A stretch of 64,000 bases of DNA from Anatilimnocola aggregata (GTDB taxonomy: Bacteria; Planctomycetota; Planctomycetia; Pirellulales; Pirellulaceae), in contig NZ_CP036274.1 in NCBI RefSeq assembly GCF_007747655.1, positions 806,001 through 870,000 of the forward strand, given 5' to 3'. The notes under the pieces were generated by a model, which was not told where the DNA came from, did no database searches, and worked only from the letters and a program-made list of their open reading frames with translations. Shown one piece after another: positions 9,577-19,700 of this stretch (positions within the stretch are counted from its first letter, which is position 1; the number at the start of each line of letters is the position of its first letter). The translations under genes were made by a program, and so were the position numbers.

Positions 9577-10635
9577 TTAGAACCTCGGCAATTCTGCCCC
9601 ATCGTCACGAATCGCGAGCCGCTTCAGGACATAGGGAGCAGTCTGTTTGGTTACTAGTTGCACGTGCCCATCGGCGAAACCGGTGACAACGCCAGCGGGA
9701 TGGCCGGAGAGGAGCGGGTTATTGAGTCCGCAGCGGCCGATCCCTTGCGTGCCCCACTGCGGCTGCGTACCGTCACGATTATTGGTAACAATCGCGTGTT
9801 CGATAGTTACCAAATTGAGAACGTGATCCGGCGCAACGGGCGAACCATCTTTCTCGATCGCGCCCGGCAAATTGGTCCCCGCTAGCCATCCGGCAGCGTC
9901 GTGGTAGCCATCGCCGGCATTGGCGACACTCATTGCCGGATTGCGCCGCCCACCCCGATCGTAGTACCAGTCGGCAACTTCGCCGACGAGGATCGTATTC
10001 GCCGTGCCGTCTTTGCACTTGTCGAAGGGAACACATTCATTGACCATGAGCAGGCCATTCGCGGCAGCAAAGCCGCCGTAGGGACCTGCGACGATTCGTC
10101 CTTTCGGATCGATGGCGTCAAGCGGAGGATTTGCCAAGTGTACGTTGGCTCCCATGATTCCTGCGTAACTGGGTAGCGAAAGTTGTTGGCTATCCAACGA
10201 TTGCATCTCAGGGAGTGGACTCGACGGGCAGAGCATGTATTTCATTTTCACACCATCGGCGGCAGCTCGCACTGCAGGGCTTAAGCAATCATTGCCAATG
10301 GCATTGACGCCTGCCGTCTCAGCCGCGTGGTAGTAAGGACTTTTTCCTTCGCAAAATGGCGACATGAGTAACAGCCACGACATGCCCCAAGTCGGCGTGC
10401 CATCTGCTTTACTTCCCTTGCGACTGATTGCCCCATACGGAAGAGACATGAACGTATCGTGATAGTTCTGCACGCCCAACAACAACTGCTTGACGTTGTT
10501 GCCGCACTGCATGCGCCGCGCGGCCTCGCGCGAAGTTCGCACCGCGGGAAGTATCAGGGCGATGATCACGCCGATAATGGCAACCACCACTAGCACTTCG
10601 ACCAACGTAAGGCCACGTTTGGATGGAATAGACAT
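9577..10635 (-). CDS. DUF1559 pseudopilin-like protein with prepilin signal, second of a tandem triplet
   Basis: DUF1559 protein of about 352 aa. The start at ATG 10635 is chosen because a GAGGA ribosome-binding site sits just upstream and [19 protein letters not shown] gives a standard type IV prepilin-like N-terminus (cleavage after the Gly). The frame is open 14 codons further up without a good site. The body has [26 protein letters not shown] and the C-terminal [16 protein letters not shown]. It shares long near-identical stretches with the gene at 8543-9574, showing recent duplication. Confidence 0.85.
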   Translation of the reverse strand: MSIPSKRGLTLVEVLVVVAIIGVIIALILPAVRTSREAARRMQCGNNVKQLLLGVQNYHDTFMSLPYGAISRKGSKADGTPTWGMSWLLLMSPFCEGKSPYYHAAETAGVNAIGNDCLSPAVRAAADGVKMKYMLCPSSPLPEMQSLDSQQLSLPSYAGIMGANVHLANPPLDAIDPKGRIVAGPYGGFAAANGLLMVNECVPFDKCKDGTANTILVGEVADWYYDRGGRRNPAMSVANAGDGYHDAAGWLAGTNLPGAIEKDGSPVAPDHVLNLVTIEHAIVTNNRDGTQPQWGTQGIGRCGLNNPLLSGHPAGVVTGFADGHVQLVTKQTAPYVLKRLAIRDDGAELPRF

Positions 10636-10704
10636 GATTGATTCCTCAAGCAGGAGATTGCTAGCTGGATCGTACACTGCAGGCAGGACGACGGAGCGTG
10701 TTGC

Positions 10705-11772
10705 TTAGTAATCCTCTGGAATCACGCCGCCGTCATCTCGAATCGCCAGTCGCTTAAGGACATAGAGATCGGTTTGGTCGGTCAGGAGTTGCACGTGACC
10801 ATCGAGAAAGCCGACCGTCGCGCCGGCCGGGTGGGCGGAAGTCAGTGGGTTGTTGAGACCACGGGGGCCGATGCCACCGGTACCCCAGTTGGGATGCGTA
10901 TCGCGCTGGCCACCTTTGTTATTGAGACCCACGGCATGCTCGATGGTGATGAGGTTGCAGACCTGGTCCGCGAGAACCGGCTCCCGACCGGTCTGGAGGT
11001 TGGTCGGCACGACGGTCCCCGCCAGCCAGCCGGCCACGTCGCCTGATTGGCCGCCGAAGGCAAGCGCCGGATTCTGCTGCTGGCGAGCATCGTCGTAATA
11101 CCAATCCGAAACTTCGCCGACGATGAGCGTATGAGAAGAGCCATCGATGCAATCGGCGAAACTAAGATACTCGTTGAGCGGTAGCATGCCGTTGCTGGCC
11201 GCGAAGCCGCCGTAAGGGCCAGGAACCAAGCGGCTCATCGTCTCGATGACGTGCTGCGCTGGCGGACCCACTTTCGACTCGTTGCCTCCCATGATGCCGG
11301 CATATGACGGAACGACAAGCAGAAAGCCACCTAGCGATTCCGTCTCGGGGAGTGGGCTGGACGGACAGAGCAGGTACTTGATCTTCGCGTTAGCGGCGAT
11401 GCGTCGCAGATCAACGCTGACATAGTCGTTGGCACTAGCCTCGGCATCGGTCTGCATCAACTTGTCGAAGAGGATCTTCTGTTCGCAAAACGGCAGAGTG
11501 GCAACCAGCCACGACGGCCCCCACGACGATGTGAGGTGCTCGGGCGGAGTGGTGCGCTGCCGCGCACCGGCCGGCAAACTTTGAAACGTGTCGTGATAGT
11601 TTTGCAGGCCGAGACAAAGCTGCTTGATGTTGTTGCCGCATTGCATGCGGCGAGATGCTTCGCCGGCACTGCGAGGCATCGCTGGCAATAGTAGTGCTGC
11701 CAAGACCAGCAGCACGATCGCAACGACAAGCACCTCCACCCATCGAACTCTTCTAGGATGTTCTTCAGACAT
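10705..11772 (-). CDS. DUF1559 pseudopilin-like protein, first of a tandem triplet
   Basis: A 355-residue DUF1559 protein. The N-terminal helix follows RRVRWVEVLVVAIVLL, a degenerate prepilin motif (RWVE in place of FTLVE). Conserved blocks [24 protein letters not shown] and HPAGATVGFLDGHVQLL are present. More diverged from the two downstream copies than they are from each other, so it likely represents the older duplication. All three genes run on the minus strand with gaps of 69 bp and 2 bp and could be one transcript. Confidence 0.85.
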   Translation of the reverse strand: MSEEHPRRVRWVEVLVVAIVLLVLAALLLPAMPRSAGEASRRMQCGNNIKQLCLGLQNYHDTFQSLPAGARQRTTPPEHLTSSWGPSWLVATLPFCEQKILFDKLMQTDAEASANDYVSVDLRRIAANAKIKYLLCPSSPLPETESLGGFLLVVPSYAGIMGGNESKVGPPAQHVIETMSRLVPGPYGGFAASNGMLPLNEYLSFADCIDGSSHTLIVGEVSDWYYDDARQQQNPALAFGGQSGDVAGWLAGTVVPTNLQTGREPVLADQVCNLITIEHAVGLNNKGGQRDTHPNWGTGGIGPRGLNNPLTSAHPAGATVGFLDGHVQLLTDQTDLYVLKRLAIRDDGGVIPEDY

Positions 11773-11949
11773 AGCAGTACCCTCGGAATTATGAAAAGAA
11801 ATGAACCGAGATGAATACAGAAAAGTAGGAAGGGACGAACGTCCCCAAGAGATAGCCTACTGCTGCGGGCTAAGAAGATCGAATGAAATTCGACCGAAAG
11901 AAATCAACGAAACAATTCGAATCGTTGAGATGATTAAGGAGTTAACCTC

Positions 11950-11988
11950 AGCGAGCCGACCTCCCTCGCTAACGCGTCGGGCTAAGTA
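11950..11988. repeat. REP-like palindromic repeat in a gene-free stretch
   Basis: The 293 bp between 11773 and 12065 have no supported gene. They hold this hairpin (AGCGAG 11950-11955 with CTCGCT 11965-11970; alternative pairing of GCCGAC 11955-11960 with GTCGGGC 11976-11982) and a C-rich low-complexity run at 12010-12060 built on CTAGCCCC. The hairpin resembles the dispersed 'AGCCCGACGCG..AGCGAGG' repeats of planctomycete genomes. Confidence 0.5.
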
Positions 11989-12065
11989 GGAAGTGGATTT
12001 GATTTCGTACTAGCCCCTAGTTCCTAGCCCCTAGACCCAACCCCAAGCCCAAGCCCCTTCCTTCC

Positions 12066-13493
12066 TCAGCCGTTGATGATCTTTTCGCAAGGCGCGCCTT
12101 CGTTGAGCGTGGGGCGTTCGGGGCGGCCCTTATGCAAATAGGTGAGGGCCATGTTATCGAGGCCGAGGACGCGCAGGATAGTCGCGTGGAAGTCGTGGAC
12201 GTGCAGCCGGTCTTCGACGGCGTGCAGGCCGATTTCATCGGTCGAGCCGACGGTGCGCCCGCCGCGCACGCCGCCGCCGGCCATCCACATGGTGAAGCCG
12301 GCCGAGTTGTGATCGCGACCGTCACCTTTTTCGCTCTGCGGCGTGCGGCCGAACTCGCCACCCCAGACCACGAGCGTGTTCTTGAGGAGCCCGCGGCGTT
12401 TGAGGTCCATCAGCAGGCCGGCGATCGGCTTGTCGGTGGCCAGGCAGTTGGTGCCGTGGTTCTTCTCGATGTTGCTATGCGCGTCCCACTTGCTGCCGGA
12501 ACCTGAGTACAGCTGCACGAAGCGGACGCCGCGCTCGACCATGCGGCGAGCGAGCAGGCACATGCGGCCGAAGTTCTCGGTCTCTTTGCGATTCAGTCCG
12601 TAGAGTTCTTGCGTTTCGACCGTCTCTTGCGATAGGTCGACTGCTTCTGGCGCTTCGGCCTGCATGCGGAAGGCCAATTCGTAACTGGCGATGCGGGCAT
12701 CGAGTTCCGATTGGTCGCGCCGATCGGAAGCGTGACGACGATTCAACTCGCGGAGGAGATCGAGCTTCCCCTTTTGAGCCGCTGCGGAAACGTCTTTCGG
12801 CGTTTGCAAGTTGCGAATCGGTTCCGGGCCGTTTTGGAACGCCGTCCCTTGATAGATAGCGGGCATGAAGCCGGCGGCCCAATTGCGCGGGCCGTTCACA
12901 ACCTGGCCGGGATTATCTTCGAGCACAACGAAGCCGGGCAGGTTTTGATTTTCGGTTCCCAGCCCATAGCTGACCCACGAGCCGATGGAAGGGCGACCGC
13001 CGAGGGTCGAGCCCGTGTTCATCTGGCAGACACCGCCCGAGTGATTGATGCCGTCGCCATAGACGGAGCGAACCACGCACAGATCGTCGGCACATTCGGC
13101 GACGTTGGGATACCAGTCGGAAACCCACAGGCCACCTTCGCCATGCTGCTTCCACTTGCGCTTCGAAGGCATCAGCGGCGGATTCTTCTCCCCCATCGCC
13201 AGAATGATCGGCTTGAACGAGGCGGGGAGAGGCTTGCCGGCCAACTTCACGAGGGCTGGCTTGGGGTCGAACGTATCCATGGCGCTGGGGCCACCTTCCA
13301 TGAACAGGAAGATGACGTTCGTCGCCATGACCGGATGATGGGGCTGCTGCTTGTGCGGAGCCGCAGCTGCGGCCGCTTGCTGGCCGAGCAGGCCAGCCAT
13401 CGCCAGCGCGCCAAAGCCCGCGCCCGATTGGCAGAGCATCTGCCGGCGCGAAAGGTAGCCTCGCTCGCGCATTTGATTTTCGAAGGATGACAT
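12066..13493 (-). CDS. DUF1501 protein with Tat signal
   Basis: A 475-residue DUF1501 (sulfatase/alkaline-phosphatase-fold) protein. The Tat signal has the twin arginine in YLSRRQMLCQSGAGF followed by an Ala-rich hydrophobic core. Family blocks include FLFMEGGPSAMDTFDPKP, NTGSTLGGRPSIGSW and GGEFGRTPQ with GDGRDHN near the C-terminus. Exported folded; biochemical role unknown. It is 157 bp downstream of a PSCyt1/DUF1553 gene on the same strand, the pairing seen across planctomycetes, so the two probably work in one extracytoplasmic process. Confidence 0.9.
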   Translation of the reverse strand: MSSFENQMRERGYLSRRQMLCQSGAGFGALAMAGLLGQQAAAAAAPHKQQPHHPVMATNVIFLFMEGGPSAMDTFDPKPALVKLAGKPLPASFKPIILAMGEKNPPLMPSKRKWKQHGEGGLWVSDWYPNVAECADDLCVVRSVYGDGINHSGGVCQMNTGSTLGGRPSIGSWVSYGLGTENQNLPGFVVLEDNPGQVVNGPRNWAAGFMPAIYQGTAFQNGPEPIRNLQTPKDVSAAAQKGKLDLLRELNRRHASDRRDQSELDARIASYELAFRMQAEAPEAVDLSQETVETQELYGLNRKETENFGRMCLLARRMVERGVRFVQLYSGSGSKWDAHSNIEKNHGTNCLATDKPIAGLLMDLKRRGLLKNTLVVWGGEFGRTPQSEKGDGRDHNSAGFTMWMAGGGVRGGRTVGSTDEIGLHAVEDRLHVHDFHATILRVLGLDNMALTYLHKGRPERPTLNEGAPCEKIING

Positions 13494-13550
13494 AACGTTA
13501 CCTTACTCTCAACTTGCTTAATCAAACTCGCGGCAGGCCCCTCACCCCAA

Positions 13551-13597
13551 CCCTCTCCCTGTGTTCACTCGGAGTACCGAGTGTACCGAGGAGAGGG
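13551..13597. repeat. Nested inverted repeat between DUF1553 and DUF1501 genes
   Basis: Outer arms CCCTCTCC (13551-13558) and GGAGAGGG (13590-13597) enclose a perfect inner hairpin CACTCGG-AGTA-CCGAGTG (13566-13583). It sits in the 157-bp gap of a co-directional gene pair and may be a dispersed palindrome or an mRNA-stabilising structure. No U-run follows on either strand. A second C-rich CAGCCCCTAG run lies at 13622-13650. Confidence 0.55.
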
Positions 13598-13650
13598 AGT
13601 GAAGAAGGAAACCTCTTCACCCCAGCCCCTGGTTCCCAGCCCCTAGCCCC

Positions 13651-16173
13651 CTAATCCACATACACAAACTCGTTCGAGTTCAGCAGCACGTGAGCCAGGT
13701 CGCTGAGCGTCCGTTCGGACTTATCTTCCGACGGCGAACGCAGGAACGAGAGGGCGGCGGCATGCTCACTGTCGGTTGGTTTCCGCCCGAGCATTTGCAG
13801 GTAGAGGTTGGTCACTTGTTCTTCGGAGGTCGTCTTGCCTTGATTCTTCACGAACGTGCTGGCGGCTTTCGCCTTGGCGATCATGAACGAGCCGTTAATC
13901 ATCAAGAGCGCTTGAATGGGTGTGGTCGTGACGTTGCGCGTCGGCATCGTCGACAGTCCGTCGGCCACATCGAACACATCGAGGAGCGGATCGCGCGAGT
14001 TGCGCCGTACTTTCACATAGACACTGCGACGCGGTTTGGCAGCTTCGACCGCGGGGCCACCGATGGTGAGACTAAGTTCGCCGGCGACGGCCAAACTAGA
14101 GTCCCGAATCTGTTCGGCCGTGAGGCGGCGAACGGGCATGCGGGCGAGCAGGCGATTGGCAGGATCGATCCGCACCGACTCGGTCACGCTGGGGCCGAAC
14201 GATTGCTGACGATAGGCGGAAGAAGTGACGATCTGCCGATGCAGATTCTTCCAGTTCCAACCTTTCTCGACAAACTCCTTGGCAATCCAATCGAGCAGTT
14301 TGGGATGGCTGGGCGGCACACCCAGGCGGCCGAAGTCGCTGGGCGATTCGCACAGTCCCTTGCCGAAGTGATGCTGCCACAAACGATTGGCCAGCACGCG
14401 CGGCGTGAGTGGATTGGCTTCATCCCCCAACCAATTGGCGAGCGCGGTGCGCCGGCCCGTTGTTGGAGTCCCGGCTTTAGCCGGCTTTTCCAATTCAAAA
14501 GAAATTGCCCCGGCTGAAGTCGGGACTCCAACCTCTTCCGGCGAGCAGAGGACGGTCGGAATGGCCGGCAGAACTTCGCCCAACCGCGGCTTGCCGGGGA
14601 CAGTCACTGTTGGCGCTTGGGGCCCAACATCGGTCACCGTCATGGCCGTGGGAGGTGGCTCCGGCAACTCGTCGTTGTGTTCTTTCAGCTGTTCGCGCAG
14701 TTCAATCCAACGTTCTTTTTTCGCACCGGTCAGCTTCTTGGTGAAATCAATTTTCTCCTGTTCAGCTTTGGCCTGACGGAATGCGAGGGCAAAGAGTTGC
14801 TTCTCGTAAGGTGTTCGCTCTTCGTCGGTTTTATCGACGAGAAACGGCACAACATCATCGGGAAAACGATTTAGCTGCGAATGAGCAGCGTTCTTCAGCG
14901 GCTGTTTCTCAAGTTCGTCGAGTTCCGCGAGAATGTCCGCGGCCCGCATCTTCCACGCGGCCAGCTTTTGCTCGTAAGCGGTTCGTTCGCTAGGAGCACA
15001 AACGGGTACGTCATCGCGGGGCATGATCGGCGCGAAGAACGCCTGCAGCGCGAAATAATCCTTCTGCAGGATTGGGTCGAATTTGTGATCGTGACAGCGG
15101 GCGCAGCTCATACCCATGCCGAGGAAGACGTCGGCAGTGACATCGGTGATGTCGTTGAGAATGACGCTCCATTGACCTTTCACGTCGCGCTGGTTGTATT
15201 CGTAGATGCCCAGCCTCATGTAGCCGGTCGCGACCAGGCCATCGATGGTTTGCGGCTCCATTTCGTCACCGGCCAACTGCTCGCGAATGAACTGCGTGTA
15301 CGGCTTGTCTTGATTGAGCGAGCGAATGACGTAGTCGCGATAGCGCCAGGCCTGGGGACGATAGTCGTCTTGCTTGTAGCCATCCGATTCGGCGTAACGA
15401 ACCAGGTCGAGCCAATGGCGGGCCCAATGTTCGCCATGCTGCGGGCGGGCGAGCAGGCGGTCGACGAGTTGTTCATAAGCATCGGGACTGCGGTCGGCGA
15501 GGAACTCGTCGATTTGTTGTTTGGTGGGGGGCAGGCCGGTGAGGTCGAATGACAGCCGGCGAATCAGGGTCGTACGTTCAGCTTCGGGCGCAGGCTGGAG
15601 CTTTTCGGTTTGCAGCCGGGCGAGGAGGAAGCGGTCGATGGGCCCGCGCGACCAAGTGTCACTCGCCACATCGGGCAAGGCTGCGCGGCGAACGGGCTGA
15701 AAGGCCCAATACTCGCGATCGGCAGCGGTGATCTTGTCTTTGACAACTCGCAGGCCAGGGCCCGCGCCGCCATGTTCTTTTGGCCAGGGAGCGCCGATCT
15801 TCACCCATTGCGTGAGGATTTCGATCTCACTTTCGCTCAGCTTGCCGTCGGGGGGCATCTCGAGCGATTCATATTTGACCGCTTCAATGAGCAGGCTCTC
15901 TTCGGGTTTGCCGGCCACAATGGCTGGACCCGATTCGCCGCCTGTCAGCAGGGCTTGATGCAAGTCGAGTCGCAGGTCCCCCTTTTGCTTTTCTTCGCCG
16001 TGGCACTTGTAACAGTTCTGAGCCAAAACGGGGCGCACCTTCTCCTCAAAAAACTTCAGCTGTTCGGGAGTCGGGCTTTTATCGGCCGCCTTCGCGCGCG
16101 AGGCGACTCCACCGGCCACCAGAAGTGTCAGAAGTGCGGACAGGGAACAATGGAAGCGAGAGAGGCGAGCCAT
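13651..16173 (-). CDS. PSCyt1-DUF1549-DUF1553 c-type cytochrome-like protein
   Basis: Large exported planctomycete protein (~840 aa). Order: signal peptide after MARLSRFHCSLSAL; PSCyt1 domain with haem motif CYKCH; DUF1549 in the first half; a second CARCHDHKFDP motif near the middle; and DUF1553 at the C-terminus (PRVLANRLWQHHFGKGL). A coiled, charged middle segment separates DUF1549 and DUF1553. The start at ATG 16173 is chosen because it begins a clean signal peptide; the open frame to 16233 adds a poor N-terminus. A palindromic repeat (14462-14532) lies in frame inside the gene and encodes about 24 residues before the DUF1553 domain. The gene pairs with the DUF1501 gene downstream. Confidence 0.9.
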   Translation of the reverse strand: MARLSRFHCSLSALLTLLVAGGVASRAKAADKSPTPEQLKFFEEKVRPVLAQNCYKCHGEEKQKGDLRLDLHQALLTGGESGPAIVAGKPEESLLIEAVKYESLEMPPDGKLSESEIEILTQWVKIGAPWPKEHGGAGPGLRVVKDKITAADREYWAFQPVRRAALPDVASDTWSRGPIDRFLLARLQTEKLQPAPEAERTTLIRRLSFDLTGLPPTKQQIDEFLADRSPDAYEQLVDRLLARPQHGEHWARHWLDLVRYAESDGYKQDDYRPQAWRYRDYVIRSLNQDKPYTQFIREQLAGDEMEPQTIDGLVATGYMRLGIYEYNQRDVKGQWSVILNDITDVTADVFLGMGMSCARCHDHKFDPILQKDYFALQAFFAPIMPRDDVPVCAPSERTAYEQKLAAWKMRAADILAELDELEKQPLKNAAHSQLNRFPDDVVPFLVDKTDEERTPYEKQLFALAFRQAKAEQEKIDFTKKLTGAKKERWIELREQLKEHNDELPEPPPTAMTVTDVGPQAPTVTVPGKPRLGEVLPAIPTVLCSPEEVGVPTSAGAISFELEKPAKAGTPTTGRRTALANWLGDEANPLTPRVLANRLWQHHFGKGLCESPSDFGRLGVPPSHPKLLDWIAKEFVEKGWNWKNLHRQIVTSSAYRQQSFGPSVTESVRIDPANRLLARMPVRRLTAEQIRDSSLAVAGELSLTIGGPAVEAAKPRRSVYVKVRRNSRDPLLDVFDVADGLSTMPTRNVTTTPIQALLMINGSFMIAKAKAASTFVKNQGKTTSEEQVTNLYLQMLGRKPTDSEHAAALSFLRSPSEDKSERTLSDLAHVLLNSNEFVYVD
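14462..14532. repeat. Palindromic repeat inserted in frame within the DUF1553 gene
   Basis: Arms 14462-14484 and 14510-14532 (23 bp each) match at 21 of 23 positions around a 25-bp A/T-rich loop. The unit begins GTTGGAGTCCCG and ends CGGGACTCCAAC. It keeps the reading frame and codes for residues read as EVGVPTSAGAISFELEKPAK and AGTPTTG. This is the architecture of a mobile palindrome tolerated in a linker. Confidence 0.75.
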
Positions 16174-16365
16174 CAATGGGCATCCCAGCGTAGGTATTCG
16201 AAAACACCCCGGTAAATTGCGGCACGAATTCAACCTAAATGCTAGCCGCAGCTGGCAATTGCGTCAATGAAAACCACCGCGGCGGAAACCCGCCGTTCTT
16301 GGGCCGCTAGGGACCCAAATCGGCCCGATTTTACGATGTTTTGGGCCGCAAACCGCGCCCTGGGC

Positions 16366-16554
16366 TTATTCGTCCTTCGTGGGGCTCAGGTGCAGCACCG
16401 AAGTCATGGGAACATAGGTTTGGCCATACGAGAGTTGCAGCAAAATGCCGCTCGCATCGATGGCGACCAGCTTGCCGTCGAGGGGCGTCGGAATGGTGGA
16501 GTGCAAGGTGATTGAAACGTGCTTGCCAATCCAACTGGCGATTACCGATTCCAT
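16366..16554 (-). CDS. Small conserved-type protein, possible Sm-like/beta-barrel fold
   Basis: A 62-residue acidic protein (MESVIASWIGKHVSITLHS...). The pattern 'G-K-x-V-x-I-x-L' then 'L-D-G-K-L-V-A-I-D-A-S-G-I-L-L' followed by YVPMTSVLHLSP resembles the strand order of small Sm/LSm-like barrels, but I cannot confirm homology. The start is ATG 16554, supported by a GGAG site six bases upstream; a TTG two codons earlier is less likely. It stands alone between the two divergent DUF1553 genes. Confidence 0.65.
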   Translation of the reverse strand: MESVIASWIGKHVSITLHSTIPTPLDGKLVAIDASGILLQLSYGQTYVPMTSVLHLSPTKDE

Positions 16555-16746
16555 AGTCAACTCCTATTCATCGTCATCATTGGCGGTAGTGAACAGGGCG
16601 AATTGTAGCCAATTGCTCGAACAGGTAGTTCGCTGAGAAGTGCAAGGCGGCGAATGGGCAAAGCCGGGCCGAATTGATTGTTCGCTTGCCCAAAGCAACT
16701 TAGACTGAGAGCTTGCCCCCAACTTTCGTCGGACTCCTGCCCGAGG

Positions 16747-19700
16747 ATGCTCGAAGTGAAGCTCTCCCCCCTTCTGTCCACTGTCGTCGTCAGCCTGTGC
16801 GTGCTGGTTATTGCCGAGTTTAGCTTCGCCGCCGATCCGGTCGGCAAAGTGAATTTCAACCGCGATATCAAGCCGCTGCTGACGCACCGTTGCTTCACTT
16901 GCCACGGCCCGGACGAAGCCGAACGAAAGGCCGACCTGCGGTTGGACCTGCGCGAGGAAGCGCTCAAGGGCGCGATCAAGCCCGGCCAGGGGAAGGCCAG
17001 TGATCTGTATGAGCGGATCACCTCGACCGATCCCGAATTGATGATGCCGCCACCAACGGCCAAGAAGCCAGCCTTCAGTCCGGCCGAAGCGGAGTTGATT
17101 CGGCGCTGGATCGACGAAGGAGCCCAGTACGATATGCACTGGGCCTATGTGCCGGTCACTCGGCCAGCCACGCCAGTCGTGAAGAATCAAGCCTGGCCGC
17201 GCGGCGACATCGATCGCTTTATTCTCGCCGCCCAAGAAGAGGTGAACCTGGGCCCCTCTGCTGCTGCCGATAAGCGGACGCTGCTGCGCCGGCTGAACTT
17301 CGATTTGCTTGGCCTGCCACCGACACCGCCGGAACTCGACGCGTTTGTGAAGGACGATTCTCCGCAAGCTTATGAGCGAGTTGTCGACCGACTGCTGGCT
17401 TCGCAGCACTTTGGCGAACGGCTGGCCCTCTATTGGCTCGACGTGGTTCGCTATGCCGACACCGGTGGCTACCACAGCGACAACCATCGCGATGTGGCAC
17501 TTTATCGCGACTACGTCATTCAAGCTTTCAACAACAACAAGCCCTTCGATCAGTTCACTCGCGAACAGTTGGCCGGCGATTTGTTGCCCGACGCTACTTC
17601 CGAGCAACGAATCGCTTCGGGCTTTAATCGCCTGTTGCAAACAACGCAGGAAGGTGGTGCCCAGCCCAAGGAGTACACGGCCAAGTATGTTGCCGACCGG
17701 GTGCGCAATACAGCCTCGATCTTTATGGCCAGCACCATGGGTTGCAGCGAGTGCCACAATCACAAATTCGATCCCTTCACGGCCCGCGACTTCTACAGCA
17801 TGGGAGCCTTCTTTGCCGACGTGAGCGAGCGGGCCGTCGGCGGGCAAGAACAAACCAAGATTCCCACCGCTGCGCAGCAACAACAACAGCAAGAACTCGA
17901 AGCCCAACTGGCCGTGGCCAAACAGAAACTCACCGCCAAGACCCCTGAATTGATTGCCGCACAAGCCAAGTGGGAGGAAGAATTCACTGCCGCGCTCACC
18001 GATACATCGAGCACGTGGCTGGCGGTGAAGCCGGAAAAAGCGGAATCCTCCGGCGGAGCCAAGTTGGAAGTAAAAGACGACAGCAGCCTGCTGAGCACCG
18101 GCAAGAATCCGGCGAAGGATAACTACACCATTACGCTCGCGAGCGACTTGCCGAAGATCACCGCGATTCGCCTCGAAGCCTTGACCGACGACACGCTCGC
18201 CAAAAAAAGCCTGTCGCGCGGTAATGGCAACTTTGTGTTGAGCGAAGTCGAAATCGAACGGGTCGCTGCTGACGGCAAAGCAGAGCGCGTGAAGATCGCC
18301 GCGGCCGAGGCGGACTATTCGCAACCTACGTTCCCCATTGCACAAGCCATCGATGGCAACGCGAGCACCGGCTGGGCTGGGAACGGACACATGGAAGCGA
18401 AGTCGCGTACGGCAGCCTTCATTCTGGCGGAACCAATCACGCTCGCAGCTGATGAACGGCTGCAAGTGAAACTGCTCCATCAATCGCAACATGCGCAGCA
18501 CAACATTGGCCGCTTTCGCCTCGCACTCACAACGGCCGGCAAGCCAAGTCTGAGCGGCAGCAGTTTGCCAGCCGAGATCGCTTCGCTGCTTGCCATCCAA
18601 GCCGACCAGAGAAATGCAAAACAAAAGGAAACGCTCGCCAGTTACTATCGCGACATCGCACCCGAACTAAAGCCCGCACGCGATGAAATCGCCAAGCTCG
18701 AACAGCAGCAGAAGACGCTGGTCGCTAGTTTTCCCTCGACGCTCGTTTCGATGTCGGTCGCGCCTCGGACAGTGCGCATCTTGCCGCGCGGCAACTGGCT
18801 GGATGATTCAGGCGAAGTTGTCCTACCCGCTGTCCCTGGTTTCTTGAGCAAATCGCCAGCGAATCCCAACGAACGCCTAACGCGGCTCGACCTGGCCAAC
18901 TGGCTGCTGGCGAAAGATCATCCGCTCACCGCGCGTGTCTTTGTGAATCGACTATGGAAGCTCTACTTCGGCCGCGGGTTATCACGATCGCTAGAAGACT
19001 TCGGCCTGCAGGGTGAATATCCGACGCATCCGGCGCTGCTCGATTGGCTGGCTGCAGAATTCGTCGAGAGCGGCTGGGACGTGAAGCACCTGATCAAGCT
19101 GATGGTGATGTCGAACACCTATCAGCAAACTTCCACCCTGAGCGCGCAATCGCGCGAGCACGATCCGCTCAATAATCTCTTCACGCGACAGAACCGCTGG
19201 CGAATCGAGGCCGAAATGGTTCGCGACAATGCCCTGGCGATCAGCGGCTTGCTCGTCACCAAAATCGGCGGCCCCAGCGTGAAGCCGTACCAGCCCGCCG
19301 GCTATTGGCAGTACCTCAACTTTCCGAAGCGCGAATGGCAGAACGACAAAGGTGAAAGTCAGTATCGCCGCGGACTCTATACCTATTGGCAGCGAACCTT
19401 CATTCACCCCAGCCTGGCCGCCTTCGATGCCCCCAGCCGCGAAGAATGCACGGTGCAGCGCCCCGTTAGCAACACGCCCCAGCAAGCGCTCGTGCTGCTG
19501 AACGACCCGACCTACGTCGAAGCAGCCCGTGCGCTCGCCGGCCGCATCGTCAGCGATGGTGGCGGCGATGTACCGAGTCGGCTGACGTTCGCTTACAAGC
19601 AAACGCTGCTGCGTGAACCAACTGCCGCTGAAGCCAAGTTGCTCACCAGTTTGTATGAAAAGCATCTCGAGCAATTCAAAGCTGACACTGCCGCTGCAGA

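Noticed and set aside
11801-11989. 62-residue plus-strand frame in the gap after the DUF1559 triplet
   Set aside because: Its end is formed by a REP-like hairpin, and the composition is not protein-like.
16564-18624. 686-residue minus-strand open frame
   Set aside because: Mirror of the DUF1553 gene at 16747; no start site, low-complexity composition and no recognisable domain.
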